A stretch of 64,000 bases of DNA from Magnetospirillum sp. SS-4 (GTDB lineage Bacteria > Pseudomonadota > Alphaproteobacteria > Rhodospirillales > Magnetospirillaceae): contig NZ_LR746530.1 in the NCBI RefSeq assembly GCF_902729425.1, positions 154,166-218,165 on the forward strand. The letters are read 5' to 3'. The position numbers and the translations under genes are program-made. This document shows positions 54,316 to 63,351 of this stretch, piece after piece. Each line of letters opens with the position of its first letter. Positions within the stretch are counted from its first letter, which is position 1. The notes beneath the pieces were generated by a model. That model made no database searches. It worked only from the letters and a program-made list of their open reading frames with translations, and was not told the origin of the DNA.

Positions 54316-55304
54316 GGCAGCAGATGGCTGCGGTCGAGATCGTGCTGAACCGTAAGATGGCGAATGGTGCCGGTCACCGAACGCATCACCAGCGAATGAC
54401 TGACGGCGCGGTTGCCGGGCAGCAGCCTGGCCCCCTTCAGCACATGGCCGTCGGTGATGCCGGTGGCGGCGAACATGACGTCGCCCCGGACCATCTCGTC
54501 GATGTCCCAGTTGCGGCGGGGATCGGCGATGCCGATCTTGCGCAGCATCCGGTTGTCGTCCTCGGTCCGGGCGAGAAAACGGCACTGCATCCGCCCGCCC
54601 AGGCATTTGAGGCCGGCGGCGGCCAGCACGCCCTGGGCGGCACCGCCCGATCCCATGTAGACGTCGATGCCGCTTTCCGGCAGACCGGCGGCCAGCGCGC
54701 CCGACATGTCGCCGTCGTCGAACAGCATCACCCGGGCGCCGGCGGCGTAAAGCCGTTCGATCAGGTCGGCATGGCGCGGCCGGTCCAGCACGCTGACCGT
54801 CAGATCGGTGACGGCGCGGCCCTTGGCCTCGGCGATGCGGGCCAGATTCTCCTCCGGCGAGCAATCCAGGTCGATCACCCCGGTTGGAACCTCGGCCCCC
54901 ACCGCGATCTTGTCCATGTAGGAATGCTGCGGCACCTTGAGGAACGATCCCTCTTCGGTCATGGCCACCACCGACAGGGCATTGTGGGCGCCCCGCGCGC
55001 AGATGGAACGGCCCTCCAGCGCCGTCAGGACGATGTCCACCTTGGGACCGCTGCCGGTGCCGACCTTCTCGTCGGTATGCAGCGGCTGGCTGGCGTCGTC
55101 GCCCTCGCCGTTGACGATCACCCCGTCCATGGTCAGACGGTTCAGCGCGGTGCGCATGGCGGCGCAGGCGGCCTCGTCAGCGCTTTTCTCATCGCCGCGC
55201 CCGGCATGGCGGGCGGCGGCCAGGGCGCTGGCCTCGGTGACCCGCACCACCTCAAGGGCCAGATTGCGGTCGAGAATCGCGGACACGGAAGATTCGGCCA
55301 TCAC
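54312..55304 (-). CDS. glpX: GlpX-like class II fructose-1,6-bisphosphatase homologue with altered active site
   Basis: This 330-residue protein aligns along its length with GlpX: 'RNLALEVVRVTEASALAAAR', 'GDEKSADEAACAAMRTALN', 'SYMDKIAVG' and 'MFAATGITDGHVLKG'. By my recalled alignment to E. coli GlpX, D33 (KSADEA) and E57 (VNGEG) are kept, and E88 is kept in 'LTALEGRS'. D85 (in DPxEGT) is Thr, T90 is Arg, E213 (in APEG) is Gln ('GGAAQGV'), and GEGExDEAPML reads GEGDDASQPLH with one residue fewer. Several are metal or catalytic positions, so bisphosphatase activity is doubtful. It is coupled to recJ and sits 18 bases after hom. A regulatory or altered-substrate role is possible. Confidence 0.8.
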   Translation of the reverse strand: MMAESSVSAILDRNLALEVVRVTEASALAAARHAGRGDEKSADEAACAAMRTALNRLTMDGVIVNGEGDDASQPLHTDEKVGTGSGPKVDIVLTALEGRSICARGAHNALSVVAMTEEGSFLKVPQHSYMDKIAVGAEVPTGVIDLDCSPEENLARIAEAKGRAVTDLTVSVLDRPRHADLIERLYAAGARVMLFDDGDMSGALAAGLPESGIDVYMGSGGAAQGVLAAAGLKCLGGRMQCRFLARTEDDNRMLRKIGIADPRRNWDIDEMVRGDVMFAATGITDGHVLKGARLLPGNRAVSHSLVMRSVTGTIRHLTVQHDLDRSHLLP

Positions 55305-55322
55305 AACCTCCCGAACGGGCTC

Positions 55323-56609
55323 TTACAGATTCTCGATACGGATCACCTGGAGATCGGCAACCGAAGCCAGCGCCCTGATGCGGCCGATGGCCTTCAGCAT
55401 GGCGGCCTCGCCGGTCTCGTGGACGGTCATCACCACCGGCACGGTCTCGGACGGGGCCCGGCCACGCTGGATGATCTGCTCCATGGACACCTTCTCGTCG
55501 CGGAGCGCGGCGGCGATGTCGGCGAACACCCCCGGTTCGTCCCTGACCATCAGGCGGATGTAATAGGCGCTGCGGTGAGCGCCGGCGGCGGCGGTCGGCA
55601 GCGACGCCAGCCGTTCCACCGGCACGCCGAAGGCCGGCATGGTCCGGCCGCGGGCCAGATCCATCAGGTCGGCCGCCACCGCCGACGCGGTGGGCCGCGC
55701 CCCGGCGCCGCGGCCTTCCAGCACGGTGCGGCCGACGAAGTCGCCCTCGGTGACGATGGCGTTGAACGGGCCGTTGACGTGGGCCAGCGGAAACGACAGC
55801 GGCACCATGGCGGGATAAACACGGGCCTCGATTCCGGATTCGGTCAGGCCGGCGACGCCCAGCAGCTTGATGCGGTAGCCCAGTTCGTCGGCATAGCGGA
55901 TATCCAGCGCCGAGACATGGCGGATGCCCTCGCACGCCACCCGGTCGAGATCGATCGGGGTGGCGAAGGCGAGACTGACCAGGATGGCCAGCTTGTGGGC
56001 GGTGTCGATACCGTCGATGTCGAAGCTGGGATCGGCCTCGGCATAGCCCAGCGCCTGGGCCTCGGCCAGCACGTCGGCGAAGTCGCGTCCCGAATCGCGC
56101 ATAGTCGACAAGATGTAGTTGCAGGTGCCGTTGAGGATGCCCATCACCTTGGTGACCCGATTGCCGGCCAGACCTTCGCGCAGCGACTTGATGATGGGGA
56201 TGCCGCCGCCCACCGAGGCCTCGAACCCGATGTTCGCGCCGGTGGATTCGGCCAGCCGCGCCAGCTCGATTCCATGATGGGCGATCATCGCCTTGTTGGC
56301 GGTCACCACCGAGCGGCCGCGCCCCAGCGCCATCCTGACCACGTCGAGGGCAATGCCATCGGCGCCGCCGATCAGCTCGACCAGCACGTCGTAATCGCAC
56401 TCGCGCGCCATGACGCGGGCGTCCTCGAAGAACGGCACGCCGTCCAGCGGCAATTCCGGCGGCCGGACCAGGGCGGCGGCCCCCACCACGGCCAGCGGAC
56501 GGCCGGCGCGGGCGGCCAGCAGGTCCGCCTGATCGTGCAGAAGCTGGACGGTGCCGCCGCCGACGGTTCCCAGACCGGCGACGGCGATTTTCAGGGGGGC
56601 TTTATTCAT
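55323..56609 (-). CDS. hom: Homoserine dehydrogenase
   Basis: This 428-residue enzyme reduces aspartate semialdehyde to homoserine for Thr and Met. The NAD(P) motif is 'IAVAGLGTVGGGTVQLL'. Others are 'VTANKAMIAHHGIELA', 'GILNGTCNYILSTM' and 'YAEADPSFDIDGIDTAHKLAIL' (block AEADPxxDxxGxDxxxK, with the catalytic Asp and Lys). A C-terminal ACT domain ('LMVRDEPGVFADIAAALR') should bind threonine. It opens the hom-glpX-recJ unit common in alphaproteobacteria. Confidence 0.95.
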   Translation of the reverse strand: MNKAPLKIAVAGLGTVGGGTVQLLHDQADLLAARAGRPLAVVGAAALVRPPELPLDGVPFFEDARVMARECDYDVLVELIGGADGIALDVVRMALGRGRSVVTANKAMIAHHGIELARLAESTGANIGFEASVGGGIPIIKSLREGLAGNRVTKVMGILNGTCNYILSTMRDSGRDFADVLAEAQALGYAEADPSFDIDGIDTAHKLAILVSLAFATPIDLDRVACEGIRHVSALDIRYADELGYRIKLLGVAGLTESGIEARVYPAMVPLSFPLAHVNGPFNAIVTEGDFVGRTVLEGRGAGARPTASAVAADLMDLARGRTMPAFGVPVERLASLPTAAAGAHRSAYYIRLMVRDEPGVFADIAAALRDEKVSMEQIIQRGRAPSETVPVVMTVHETGEAAMLKAIGRIRALASVADLQVIRIENL

Positions 56610-56719
56610 GATTCACATCCCTCGGGCACCGGGTTGGCGCAGGGGTTCAAGATAACGGCATCCGCCGACGGGCGAGGCGGAAGCCGCGTGATCCGGTGGA
56701 AAGTCCCGATCCATCTCGT

Positions 56720-57835
56720 TCAGTACTCGATGGAAATCCTGGCGCCACTGTCGTCGGGACCGCCGGACAGGCCGGCCGAATCGGAAGCGGTCACCACCTT
56801 GCGGGCCGGCACCCCCAGGCTGGCCAGGGTCCGGGCCACCGTCCGGGCGCGGGCACCGGCCACCATTTCCGGGCTCAGGCCGACAAAGGAGACGGCCCCG
56901 GGCGAGGACAGGCCAAGCACGCGGACCACGCCGCCGGTACGCTTTTGCAGCTGGGCGACCTCGCGCAGGGCGGCGCGGTCGGATTCGGTCAGGTCGCCGT
57001 CCTTGCCGAACTGGACCGAGGCCACCTGGAACGAGGCGGCCGGTCCCGACGGAATGACCGCGCCCTTGGCGCCCCGGGCGGTCTTGACCCCCTTGGGGGG
57101 AATCAGCTGCGGCGCCGCGGCGCCATGGTCGACGGCGTGACCGGCCGGCATGGCGTTGCCGTAGCCGGCGGCATAGCTGACCGGCGCCCCCGCCGGAACC
57201 GCATAGGTGTGAACCGGCTGATTGTAGGACGATTCCGGCCGCGACGGCGGAACCGCGGCGAAGGGATCGTTCTTGTTGGTGGCGGCGGCGGACTGGGCCA
57301 GCCGCTGCTGATAGTGGTCTTGCAGCAGCGAGCGGCGGGTCGGCACCGTCTCGGGAATCTCGGGACGTGGCGGCGGGCCTCCCATGGCGACCTGCGGCGG
57401 CGCCTGGGGGCCGTCGTCACGCGCCGTGGCCATCGGCCGGTCCAGCGACGGAACGCCCTGGGCCGTCTGGGTCGTGGCCGGCGGCGTCTTGCGCGCCAGC
57501 TGCTTGGTGGGGGACGGCTCGCGCTTCACCGCTTCGGCATACTTGGAATTATCCCGATCGGCGACCAGGCCCTTGGCCAGCTCCTTGCGCCCGGTCGCGG
57601 CGGCCGGCTGGGAATTGACGCTGGGGAAGCTGCCGTCGGGCCGGCGGGGCGAGGCGACCTCGGGTTCCTCGTCATCGCTGAAGCTATCGGCGACCCCCTT
57701 GTACCACTCGACGGGATTGACCGCATCGGGAACCCAGGAACAGCCGGCGATCAGCGCGACCGCGACAACGCTTTTCCCGACGATGATGGCGCGCCCCTCG
57801 TGACGCCGGCGCCAAGCCTCGATGCAATCGATCAT
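56720..57835 (-). CDS. Probable lipoprotein with OmpA-like C-terminal domain
   Basis: This 371-residue protein has a lipobox 'VALIAGC' (Cys near residue 32), so it is likely a lipoprotein. A Pro-, Ala- and Gln-rich linker of about 220 residues follows. The last 110 residues ('VQFGKDGDLTESDRAALREV' then 'VRVLGLSSPGAVSFVG' and 'ARARTVARTLASLGVPARKV') resemble an OmpA-type peptidoglycan-binding domain, although the canonical NxxLSxxRA motif is only approximate. The N-terminus before the lipobox is long (RRRHEGR), so the exact start is uncertain. It likely ties the envelope to the wall. Confidence 0.7.
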   Translation of the reverse strand: MIDCIEAWRRRHEGRAIIVGKSVVAVALIAGCSWVPDAVNPVEWYKGVADSFSDDEEPEVASPRRPDGSFPSVNSQPAAATGRKELAKGLVADRDNSKYAEAVKREPSPTKQLARKTPPATTQTAQGVPSLDRPMATARDDGPQAPPQVAMGGPPPRPEIPETVPTRRSLLQDHYQQRLAQSAAATNKNDPFAAVPPSRPESSYNQPVHTYAVPAGAPVSYAAGYGNAMPAGHAVDHGAAAPQLIPPKGVKTARGAKGAVIPSGPAASFQVASVQFGKDGDLTESDRAALREVAQLQKRTGGVVRVLGLSSPGAVSFVGLSPEMVAGARARTVARTLASLGVPARKVVTASDSAGLSGGPDDSGARISIEY

Positions 57836-58050
57836 GGACGAACTGCAGCCCCCGGTATCGAGATTATATTTTGATCGGACCGATTTTTACGGCAAGTTCA
57901 CGTTTATCAGGCCATGGATCGAAAGTATATAGAACTATGGCACGGGCCGAATGGGATTGGGGGTGCACCAGTTCCCATCGGCCGAATCCCGCGAAACGGC
58001 ACGCCGCCGGCCGGGATTACACTCTGGATGCACCGTAATGAGGGGTACTT

Positions 58051-59847
58051 ATGGCCGAACAGACGGGTACCGAAACCAAGATGGTCGATCCGGCCGAACT
58101 TTCCAAGGCGATGACCAGCATCGCCGAGCGCAGCCAGCGCATCGTCACCGATTTCCTGACTCGCCAGGCCTCGGACCCCAATTTCGGGTCCGCCGATCCT
58201 CTCAACATCGGCAACGCCTTCCTCGAGATGACGGCCAAGCTGATGAGCGATCCCGCCAAGATGGTCGAGGCCAATCTCAGCCTGTGGCAGGACTACATGA
58301 CCTTGTGGCAGAACACCGCCCGGCGAATGCTGGGCGAGACGCCCGAGCCGGTGGTCAGGCCCGATTCGGCCGATCGCCGGTTCAAGGACGAGATGTGGGA
58401 GCAAAACGAGATCTTCGACTTCATCAAGCAGTCCTACCTGCTGTCGGCCCGCTGGATGCAGGGCGTGGTGAAGGATGTGGAGGGCCTCGACGACCACACC
58501 GCCAAGAAGCTGGATTTCTATACCCGCCAGTTCGTCGACGCCATGGCGCCGACCAATTTCGTCGCCACCAATCCCGAGGTGCTGCGCGCCACCGTCGAGA
58601 CGCGGGGCGAAAACCTGCTGAAGGGCCTCAACAACCTGCTGGACGACCTGGAACGCGGCAAGGGCAACCTCGCCATCAAGATGACCGATTACGACGCCTT
58701 CAAGGTGGGCGAGAACATCGCCGTCACCCCCGGCAAGGTGGTCTACCAGAACGACCTGATCCAGCTGCTGCAATACACGCCCGCCACCGAACAGGCGTTC
58801 GAGAAGCCGCTGCTGATCGTACCGCCGTGGATCAACAAGTTCTACATTCTCGATCTCAGGCCGAAGAACTCGTTCATCAAGTGGGCGGTGGACCAGGGTC
58901 ATACCGTGTTCGTCATCTCGTGGGTCAATCCCGACGAATCGCTGGCCGACAAGGATTTCACCTCCTACCTGAAGGAAGGCACCCTGGCCGCGCTCGACGC
59001 CATCGGAAAGGCCACCGGCGCCAAGCAGGTAAACGCCATCGGCTATTGCCTGGGCGGAACCCTGCTGACCTGCACCCTGGCCTACATGGCGGCCAAGAAC
59101 GACGACCGCATCGCGTCGGCCACCTTCTTCACCACCATGAGCGACTTCAAGGAACCGGGCGAACTGGGCGTCTTCATCGACGAGGAACAGCTGACCGCCC
59201 TGGAAAGCAAGATGGCCGAGACCGGCTATCTCGACGGCCGCGACATGGCGACCACCTTCAACATGATGCGGGCCAACGACCTGATCTGGTCGTTCGTGGT
59301 CAACAACTACCTGCTGGGCAAGGACCCGTTCCCGTTCGACCTGCTGTACTGGAATTCGGATTCCACCCGCATGCCGGCCGCCATGCACAGCTTCTACCTT
59401 CGCAAGATGTACCAGGAAAACAAGCTGATCGAGCCGGGCGGCATCGAGCTGGCCGGGGTCAAGATCGACCTGACCACCATCAAGACCCCCATCTACATGC
59501 TGTCGACCCGCGAGGACCATATCGCGCCGTGGCAGAGCACCTATGCCATGACCCAGCACGTCTCCGGCCCGGTGAAGTTCGTGCTGTCGGCCTCGGGCCA
59601 TATCGCCGGCGTGGTCAATCCCCCCGCCGCCAACAAGTATTGCTATTGGACCAATGCCAAGAAGCCCAAGAATCCCGAGGTCTGGCTGGCCGGCGCCGCC
59701 GAGCAGCCCGGATCGTGGTGGACCGACTGGCAGGCCTGGGTCTCCAAGTTCGCGGGCAAGCCGGTCCCGGCCCGGGTGCCGGGGTCGGGCAAGCTGAAGG
59801 CGATTGAGGACGCGCCCGGCTCCTACGTCAAGAACCGGCTGGTGTAG
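58051..59847 (+). CDS. phaC: Class I poly(3-hydroxyalkanoate) synthase
   Basis: This 598-residue enzyme polymerises 3-hydroxyacyl-CoA into PHB granules. The lipase-like box 'AIGYCLGGTLL' gives C333, with D489 ('STREDHIAPW') and H517 ('LSASGHIAGVVNPP') completing the triad. 'PPWINKFYILDLRPKNSF' is a class I signature. Length fits class I. GAGGGG precedes the ATG. The 215-base upstream gap is AT-rich around 57860-57935 and must hold its promoter. phaA, phaB and phasin genes are not in the window. Confidence 0.96.
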   Translation: MAEQTGTETKMVDPAELSKAMTSIAERSQRIVTDFLTRQASDPNFGSADPLNIGNAFLEMTAKLMSDPAKMVEANLSLWQDYMTLWQNTARRMLGETPEPVVRPDSADRRFKDEMWEQNEIFDFIKQSYLLSARWMQGVVKDVEGLDDHTAKKLDFYTRQFVDAMAPTNFVATNPEVLRATVETRGENLLKGLNNLLDDLERGKGNLAIKMTDYDAFKVGENIAVTPGKVVYQNDLIQLLQYTPATEQAFEKPLLIVPPWINKFYILDLRPKNSFIKWAVDQGHTVFVISWVNPDESLADKDFTSYLKEGTLAALDAIGKATGAKQVNAIGYCLGGTLLTCTLAYMAAKNDDRIASATFFTTMSDFKEPGELGVFIDEEQLTALESKMAETGYLDGRDMATTFNMMRANDLIWSFVVNNYLLGKDPFPFDLLYWNSDSTRMPAAMHSFYLRKMYQENKLIEPGGIELAGVKIDLTTIKTPIYMLSTREDHIAPWQSTYAMTQHVSGPVKFVLSASGHIAGVVNPPAANKYCYWTNAKKPKNPEVWLAGAAEQPGSWWTDWQAWVSKFAGKPVPARVPGSGKLKAIEDAPGSYVKNRLV

Positions 59848-59859
59848 AGCGCGGCGAAG

Positions 59860-59889
59860 CCGGCGCCGGATTACTCCGGCGCCGGTTTT
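59860..59889 (+). terminator. Rho-independent terminator of phaC
   Basis: CCGGCGCCGGA-TTAC-TCCGGCGCCGG forms an eleven-base stem with a four-base loop followed directly by TTTT. This is the clearest intrinsic terminator in the window. Confidence 0.9.
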
Positions 59890-60861
59890 CTATGCGCCGG
59901 TGGTCAGCACGATCTTGCCGGTGGCGGCGCGGGTCTTCAGCATGTCGATGGCGGCCACCGCCTCGTCCAGCCCCATCACCTTCGAGACATGGGGGCAGAG
60001 CCGGCCCGCCGCCCACCACTCCAACGCCTCGGCCATGGATTCCCGCACCATGTCCGGCGCCAGGCCGCGATAGGCGCCCCAGTAATAGCCGATCACCGTG
60101 ACGTTCTTGACCAGCAGGATGTTGGCGGGAATCTGCGGCACCGTGCCGCTGGCGAAACCGATGATCAGGATGCGGCCGTCGGCGGCGATGCAGCGCAGCG
60201 AGGCGTCGAACACGGCGCCGCCCACCGGGTCGTAGATCACGTCGGCCCCCCGGCCGCCGGTCAGGGCCTTGACCCGCTCGCGGATATCCTCGGCCTTGTA
60301 GTCGATGCCGAAATCGGCGCCATGCTCCAGCGCCACCTTGACCTTGTCCGGCCCGCCGGCGGTGCCGATGACGGTGGCGCCCAGCGCCTTGCCCACCTCG
60401 ACGGCGGTCAGGCCGACACCGCCGGCAGCGCCGTGCACCACCAGAATCTCGCCCGGCCCAAGGCCGGCCTTTTTCAGTCCGAGATGCGAGGTGCCGTAGG
60501 CCACCGGGAAACCGGCGGCGGTAACGAAATCCAGGGCGTCGGGCAGGATGTGGACGTCGGTCCAGTGAGCCACCGCCTCCTCGGCGAAGGCGCCGCCGGT
60601 GACGTTGGCCATCACCCGGTCGCCGGGCCGGCACGACGTCACCCCCTCGGCCACCTCGACCACCACCCCGGACAATTCCATCCCCGGCACGAAGGGGGGC
60701 TCCATCTTTTCCTGATACTTGCCGCCGGTGATCAGGGAATCGGCGAAATTGACCCCGGCGGCGTGGACCTTGACGCGCACGCCGCCATTGATCATGGCGG
60801 GCGAGGGAAATTCGGTCACGACCAGGGGCTGGCCGAACGCGGGGCAGATGACGGCTTTCAT
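59890..60861 (-). CDS. Quinone oxidoreductase (zinc-free MDR family)
   Basis: This 323-residue NADPH-dependent medium-chain reductase has 'MKAVICPAFGQPLVVTE', 'GVNFADSLITGGKYQEK' and 'PFVPGMELSGVVVEV'. The nucleotide motif is 'VHGAAGGVGLTAVEVGKALG'. The catalytic-zinc cysteines of alcohol dehydrogenases are missing, as expected for the QOR group, which reduces quinones or enones. The gene of unknown function at 60874 lies 12 bases upstream on the same strand, so the two are probably one operon. Confidence 0.9.
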   Translation of the reverse strand: MKAVICPAFGQPLVVTEFPSPAMINGGVRVKVHAAGVNFADSLITGGKYQEKMEPPFVPGMELSGVVVEVAEGVTSCRPGDRVMANVTGGAFAEEAVAHWTDVHILPDALDFVTAAGFPVAYGTSHLGLKKAGLGPGEILVVHGAAGGVGLTAVEVGKALGATVIGTAGGPDKVKVALEHGADFGIDYKAEDIRERVKALTGGRGADVIYDPVGGAVFDASLRCIAADGRILIIGFASGTVPQIPANILLVKNVTVIGYYWGAYRGLAPDMVRESMAEALEWWAAGRLCPHVSKVMGLDEAVAAIDMLKTRAATGKIVLTTGA

Positions 60862-60873
60862 GGGAGAGGTCTC

Positions 60874-61704
60874 TTAGATGGTGGGACGGCCGGGGGCCAG
60901 TTTCTGGAACTGCCAGGATTGCTTCAACATAGTGAACAAGATGATCTCGGTCAGCTGGTTGCGGCTCATGCCGCCGGCCAGTTGGCCGCGGGCGTGGCGA
61001 ACCAGGTCGGGATGGGCCTTGGGCGAGGACAGCAGGTTGGTCACCAGCTCCTTGCGCACCAGCGGCGGGTATTTGAGAATCTCGGCGAACAGCGACAGCT
61101 TGACCGCCACCGGGATGTATTCGCTGACGAACAGGCGGTCGACGCACAGGGCGTAGATGCCGAAATCCAGCTTGCCGGCGACGTTGCGGGTGAAGTCGAG
61201 GAATTCGTCCAGGAAGGCCCCTTCGGAAATCCGCTTCTCGGTCAGCATCCTGATGATGTCGAGAAAGGCGCGGTAGCGGACGCGGGCCGGACCGATGGTG
61301 CCGCCCAGTTCGGCCGCCAGTTCGCGAATCTGGGAGTCGCGGAAATTGGCGGCGATCAGCGCCTCGGCCGAGTCGCGGACCGATTCGTCGAAGGCGGTTT
61401 CCTCGATCAGCTGGAACAGTCGCTCGTACTTGTGGCGGTCGCGCGGCTTGACCTTGTTGGCCGCCACCGACAGCGGAATGATGGCGGCGCGGGCCACCTG
61501 ACCGTCGCGGGCGACGATGGCCGCCATGGTCATGGCGGTATAGTCGACGATGCTGCCGTTCAGCAGGTCGTCGGTAATGACCAGCCGCTCGCCCGGCGCC
61601 ATGCTGAGATTGGTGTTGAGCGCGCCGCATTCCATGAAATGGCTGGCCAGATCGGTCGGTCTGGCGAGCAGGGGATCGGCGATGGGGGCGGATGCGGCGA
61701 CCAT
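60874..61704 (-). CDS. Unknown helical protein upstream of a quinone oxidoreductase
   Basis: This 276-residue soluble protein is rich in alpha helix and charged residues ('ANKVKPRDRHKYERLFQLIE', 'RDSAEALIAANFRDSQIREL' and 'YRAFLDIIRMLTEKRISEG'). No signal peptide, membrane helix or known motif is visible. The ATG at 61704 (MVAASAP) is preferred to a TTG at 61722. I do not recognise the family. It shares an operon with the reductase and is divergent from a small unknown gene. Confidence 0.7.
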   Translation of the reverse strand: MVAASAPIADPLLARPTDLASHFMECGALNTNLSMAPGERLVITDDLLNGSIVDYTAMTMAAIVARDGQVARAAIIPLSVAANKVKPRDRHKYERLFQLIEETAFDESVRDSAEALIAANFRDSQIRELAAELGGTIGPARVRYRAFLDIIRMLTEKRISEGAFLDEFLDFTRNVAGKLDFGIYALCVDRLFVSEYIPVAVKLSLFAEILKYPPLVRKELVTNLLSSPKAHPDLVRHARGQLAGGMSRNQLTEIILFTMLKQSWQFQKLAPGRPTI

Positions 61705-61822
61705 TGGCCCATTGAGCCACAAGATCGAGTGGTGGGCAAGGATATTGGCGCAGCATCTTCTTTCCCACTGCGGGAGAAGGTGCTAGGATGGCCCGTTTAT
61801 CGTGCGGCGGGGTCTTGCGGAC

Positions 61823-62056
61823 ATGGTGGATGTTTCTCGTGGAATCGGCTCGGCGGGGCTGGGCGGCCCGGCCGGCGGCATTCGCGATTCCTTCAACCGC
61901 GAGTCGCGGCCGGCCCGCGACGTCGCCGCCATCGGTCCCGGCCTCGGCGCGTCTCCCAACGGTCCGCGCGGCCGGCGCATGCTGGCCCCCGACACTCCGC
62001 TGGACAGCCTGGACCGCGGCGCGCCGCGCGGCACCTATATCGACCTTCTGATATAG
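61823..62056 (+). CDS. Small unknown protein with Gly/Arg/Pro-rich sequence
   Basis: This 77-residue protein starts MVDVSRGIGSAGLGGP and ends 'DRGAPRGTYIDLLI'. The middle is rich in Gly, Arg, Pro and Asp, so it is probably disordered, with an ordered hydrophobic C-terminal strand. A C-terminal 'PRGxxxDxxI' ending looks like a conserved tail, but I cannot name the family. Codon use follows the local GC bias. The opposite strand also has an open frame here, so this call is tentative. Confidence 0.45.
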   Translation: MVDVSRGIGSAGLGGPAGGIRDSFNRESRPARDVAAIGPGLGASPNGPRGRRMLAPDTPLDSLDRGAPRGTYIDLLI

Positions 62057-62068
62057 GGCTCGACGCTC

Positions 62069-62755
62069 CTATTCCTTCAGCCAGATCGCGTTCTTCAGCT
62101 TGCCGACGAAGGCGGCGTGCGCCGCCGTCTCGGCCTCGGTCGGGGCATGCGGCCGGGGAGGGCGGGCCTGGCGCGGAGCGCGGGGCGAACCGTTGGCGGC
62201 CGAACCGCCGTCGCCCTTGCCCATCGCCAGTTCCAGGCCGGGTTGACGGCCGCCGATCAGCTGAAGATAGACCTCGGCCAGCAATTCGGCGTCCAGCAGC
62301 GCCCCGTGATGGGTGCGGTGGGTATTGTCGATCTCGAACCGGCGGCACAGGGCGTCCAGGTTGGCCTGGGCGCCGGGAAAGCGCTTGCGCGCCATGGCGA
62401 CGGTATCGATGGAACGGCTCATGGGCAGGGTGGGAAAGCCCAGCCGCGTCAGTTCGGCGTTGATGAACCGCATGTCGAATTCGGCATTATGGATCACCAG
62501 CGGCGAATCGGCGATGAAGTCCAGGAAATCGGCCACCACCTCGGCGAAGACCGGCTTGTCCGACAAGAAGGCCGCCGAAAGGCCATGGACCTTGAAGGCT
62601 TCTTCCGGCATGTCGCGTTCGGGATTGAGATAACGGTGGAACACCTCGCCGGTGGGCAGGTGGTTCATCAGTTCGACACAGCCGATTTCCACCATGCGGT
62701 GCCCGGTCAGGGGATCAAAGCCGGTGGTTTCGGTATCCAGCACGATCTCGCGCAT
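62069..62755 (-). CDS. dnaQ: DNA polymerase III epsilon subunit (3'-5' exonuclease)
   Basis: This 228-residue proofreading subunit has exonuclease motif I 'IVLDTETTGFDPLTG', motif II 'LVIHNAEFDMRFINAEL' and motif III 'HHGALLDAELLAEVY' (the epsilon form with His). The C-terminal 45 residues, which hold the alpha-subunit contact, end 'AAFVGKLKNAIWLKE'. The ATG at 62755 overlaps the coaE stop by one base (TGATG); an ATG at 62761 would add two residues. dnaQ-coaE-aroE is a common alphaproteobacterial order. Confidence 0.95.
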   Translation of the reverse strand: MREIVLDTETTGFDPLTGHRMVEIGCVELMNHLPTGEVFHRYLNPERDMPEEAFKVHGLSAAFLSDKPVFAEVVADFLDFIADSPLVIHNAEFDMRFINAELTRLGFPTLPMSRSIDTVAMARKRFPGAQANLDALCRRFEIDNTHRTHHGALLDAELLAEVYLQLIGGRQPGLELAMGKGDGGSAANGSPRAPRQARPPRPHAPTEAETAAHAAFVGKLKNAIWLKE

Positions 62756-63351
62756 CAACATTCCCCTTCCCACATCCGCTTCACCATCCGCTTCAGCCGG
62801 CGAATGGCGAACGGCCGGCCCAGGCCGGTCTGTATCACGAAATCGGCCCGCCTGCGTTTCTCCGGGTCCGGCATCTGCTTGGCGCGGATGGCGGCCAGCC
62901 GCTCCGCGGTCATGCCCGGCCGCGCCAGCACCCGCTGCGCCTGGAGAAAGGCCGGGCAACTCACCACCGCCACCTTGTCGCAGCGGCGGCCGCCGCCGCT
63001 TTCGAACAGCAGCGGGACGTCCAGCACCACCAGGCGGACATGGCGGCGGCGCTGGCGGGCCAGGAACTCCCGCTCGGCGCGGCGCACCAGCGGGTGGACG
63101 ATGGCTTCCAGCCGCTTCAGCGCCGAATCGTCGCCGAACACGATGCCCCCCAGGGCGGCACGGTCGACGGCGCCATTCCTGACCACGCCGGGAAAGGCGG
63201 CCGCCACCTTGGCCACCGCCGCGCCGCCCGGCGCGAACAGGGTGTGGACGGTGGCGTCGGCGTCGTGAACCGGCACCCCCAGCCGGCGCAGCATGGCCGC
63301 CGCCGTGGTCTTGCCCATGCCGATGGAGCCGGTCAGGCCGAGAATCTTCAT
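62755..63351 (-). CDS. coaE: Dephospho-CoA kinase
   Basis: This 198-residue kinase phosphorylates the ribose of dephospho-CoA, the last step of CoA synthesis. The P-loop is '[19 protein letters not shown]'. Other blocks are '[15 protein letters not shown]', '[13 protein letters not shown]' and '[12 protein letters not shown]'. The ATG at 63351 overlaps the aroE stop (ATGA). Confidence 0.95.
   Translation of the reverse strand: MKILGLTGSIGMGKTTAAAMLRRLGVPVHDADATVHTLFAPGGAAVAKVAAAFPGVVRNGAVDRAALGGIVFGDDSALKRLEAIVHPLVRRAEREFLARQRRRHVRLVVLDVPLLFESGGGRRCDKVAVVSCPAFLQAQRVLARPGMTAERLAAIRAKQMPDPEKRRRADFVIQTGLGRPFAIRRLKRMVKRMWEGEC

Noticed and set aside
54324-57140. 938-residue plus-strand frame across glpX and hom
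   Set aside because: It is antisense to two well-supported genes and has shadow composition.
57907-59601. 564-residue minus-strand frame opposite phaC
   Set aside because: It is antisense to a complete PhaC with catalytic triad; its His/Gly/Val-rich sequence is typical of a shadow frame in GC-rich DNA.
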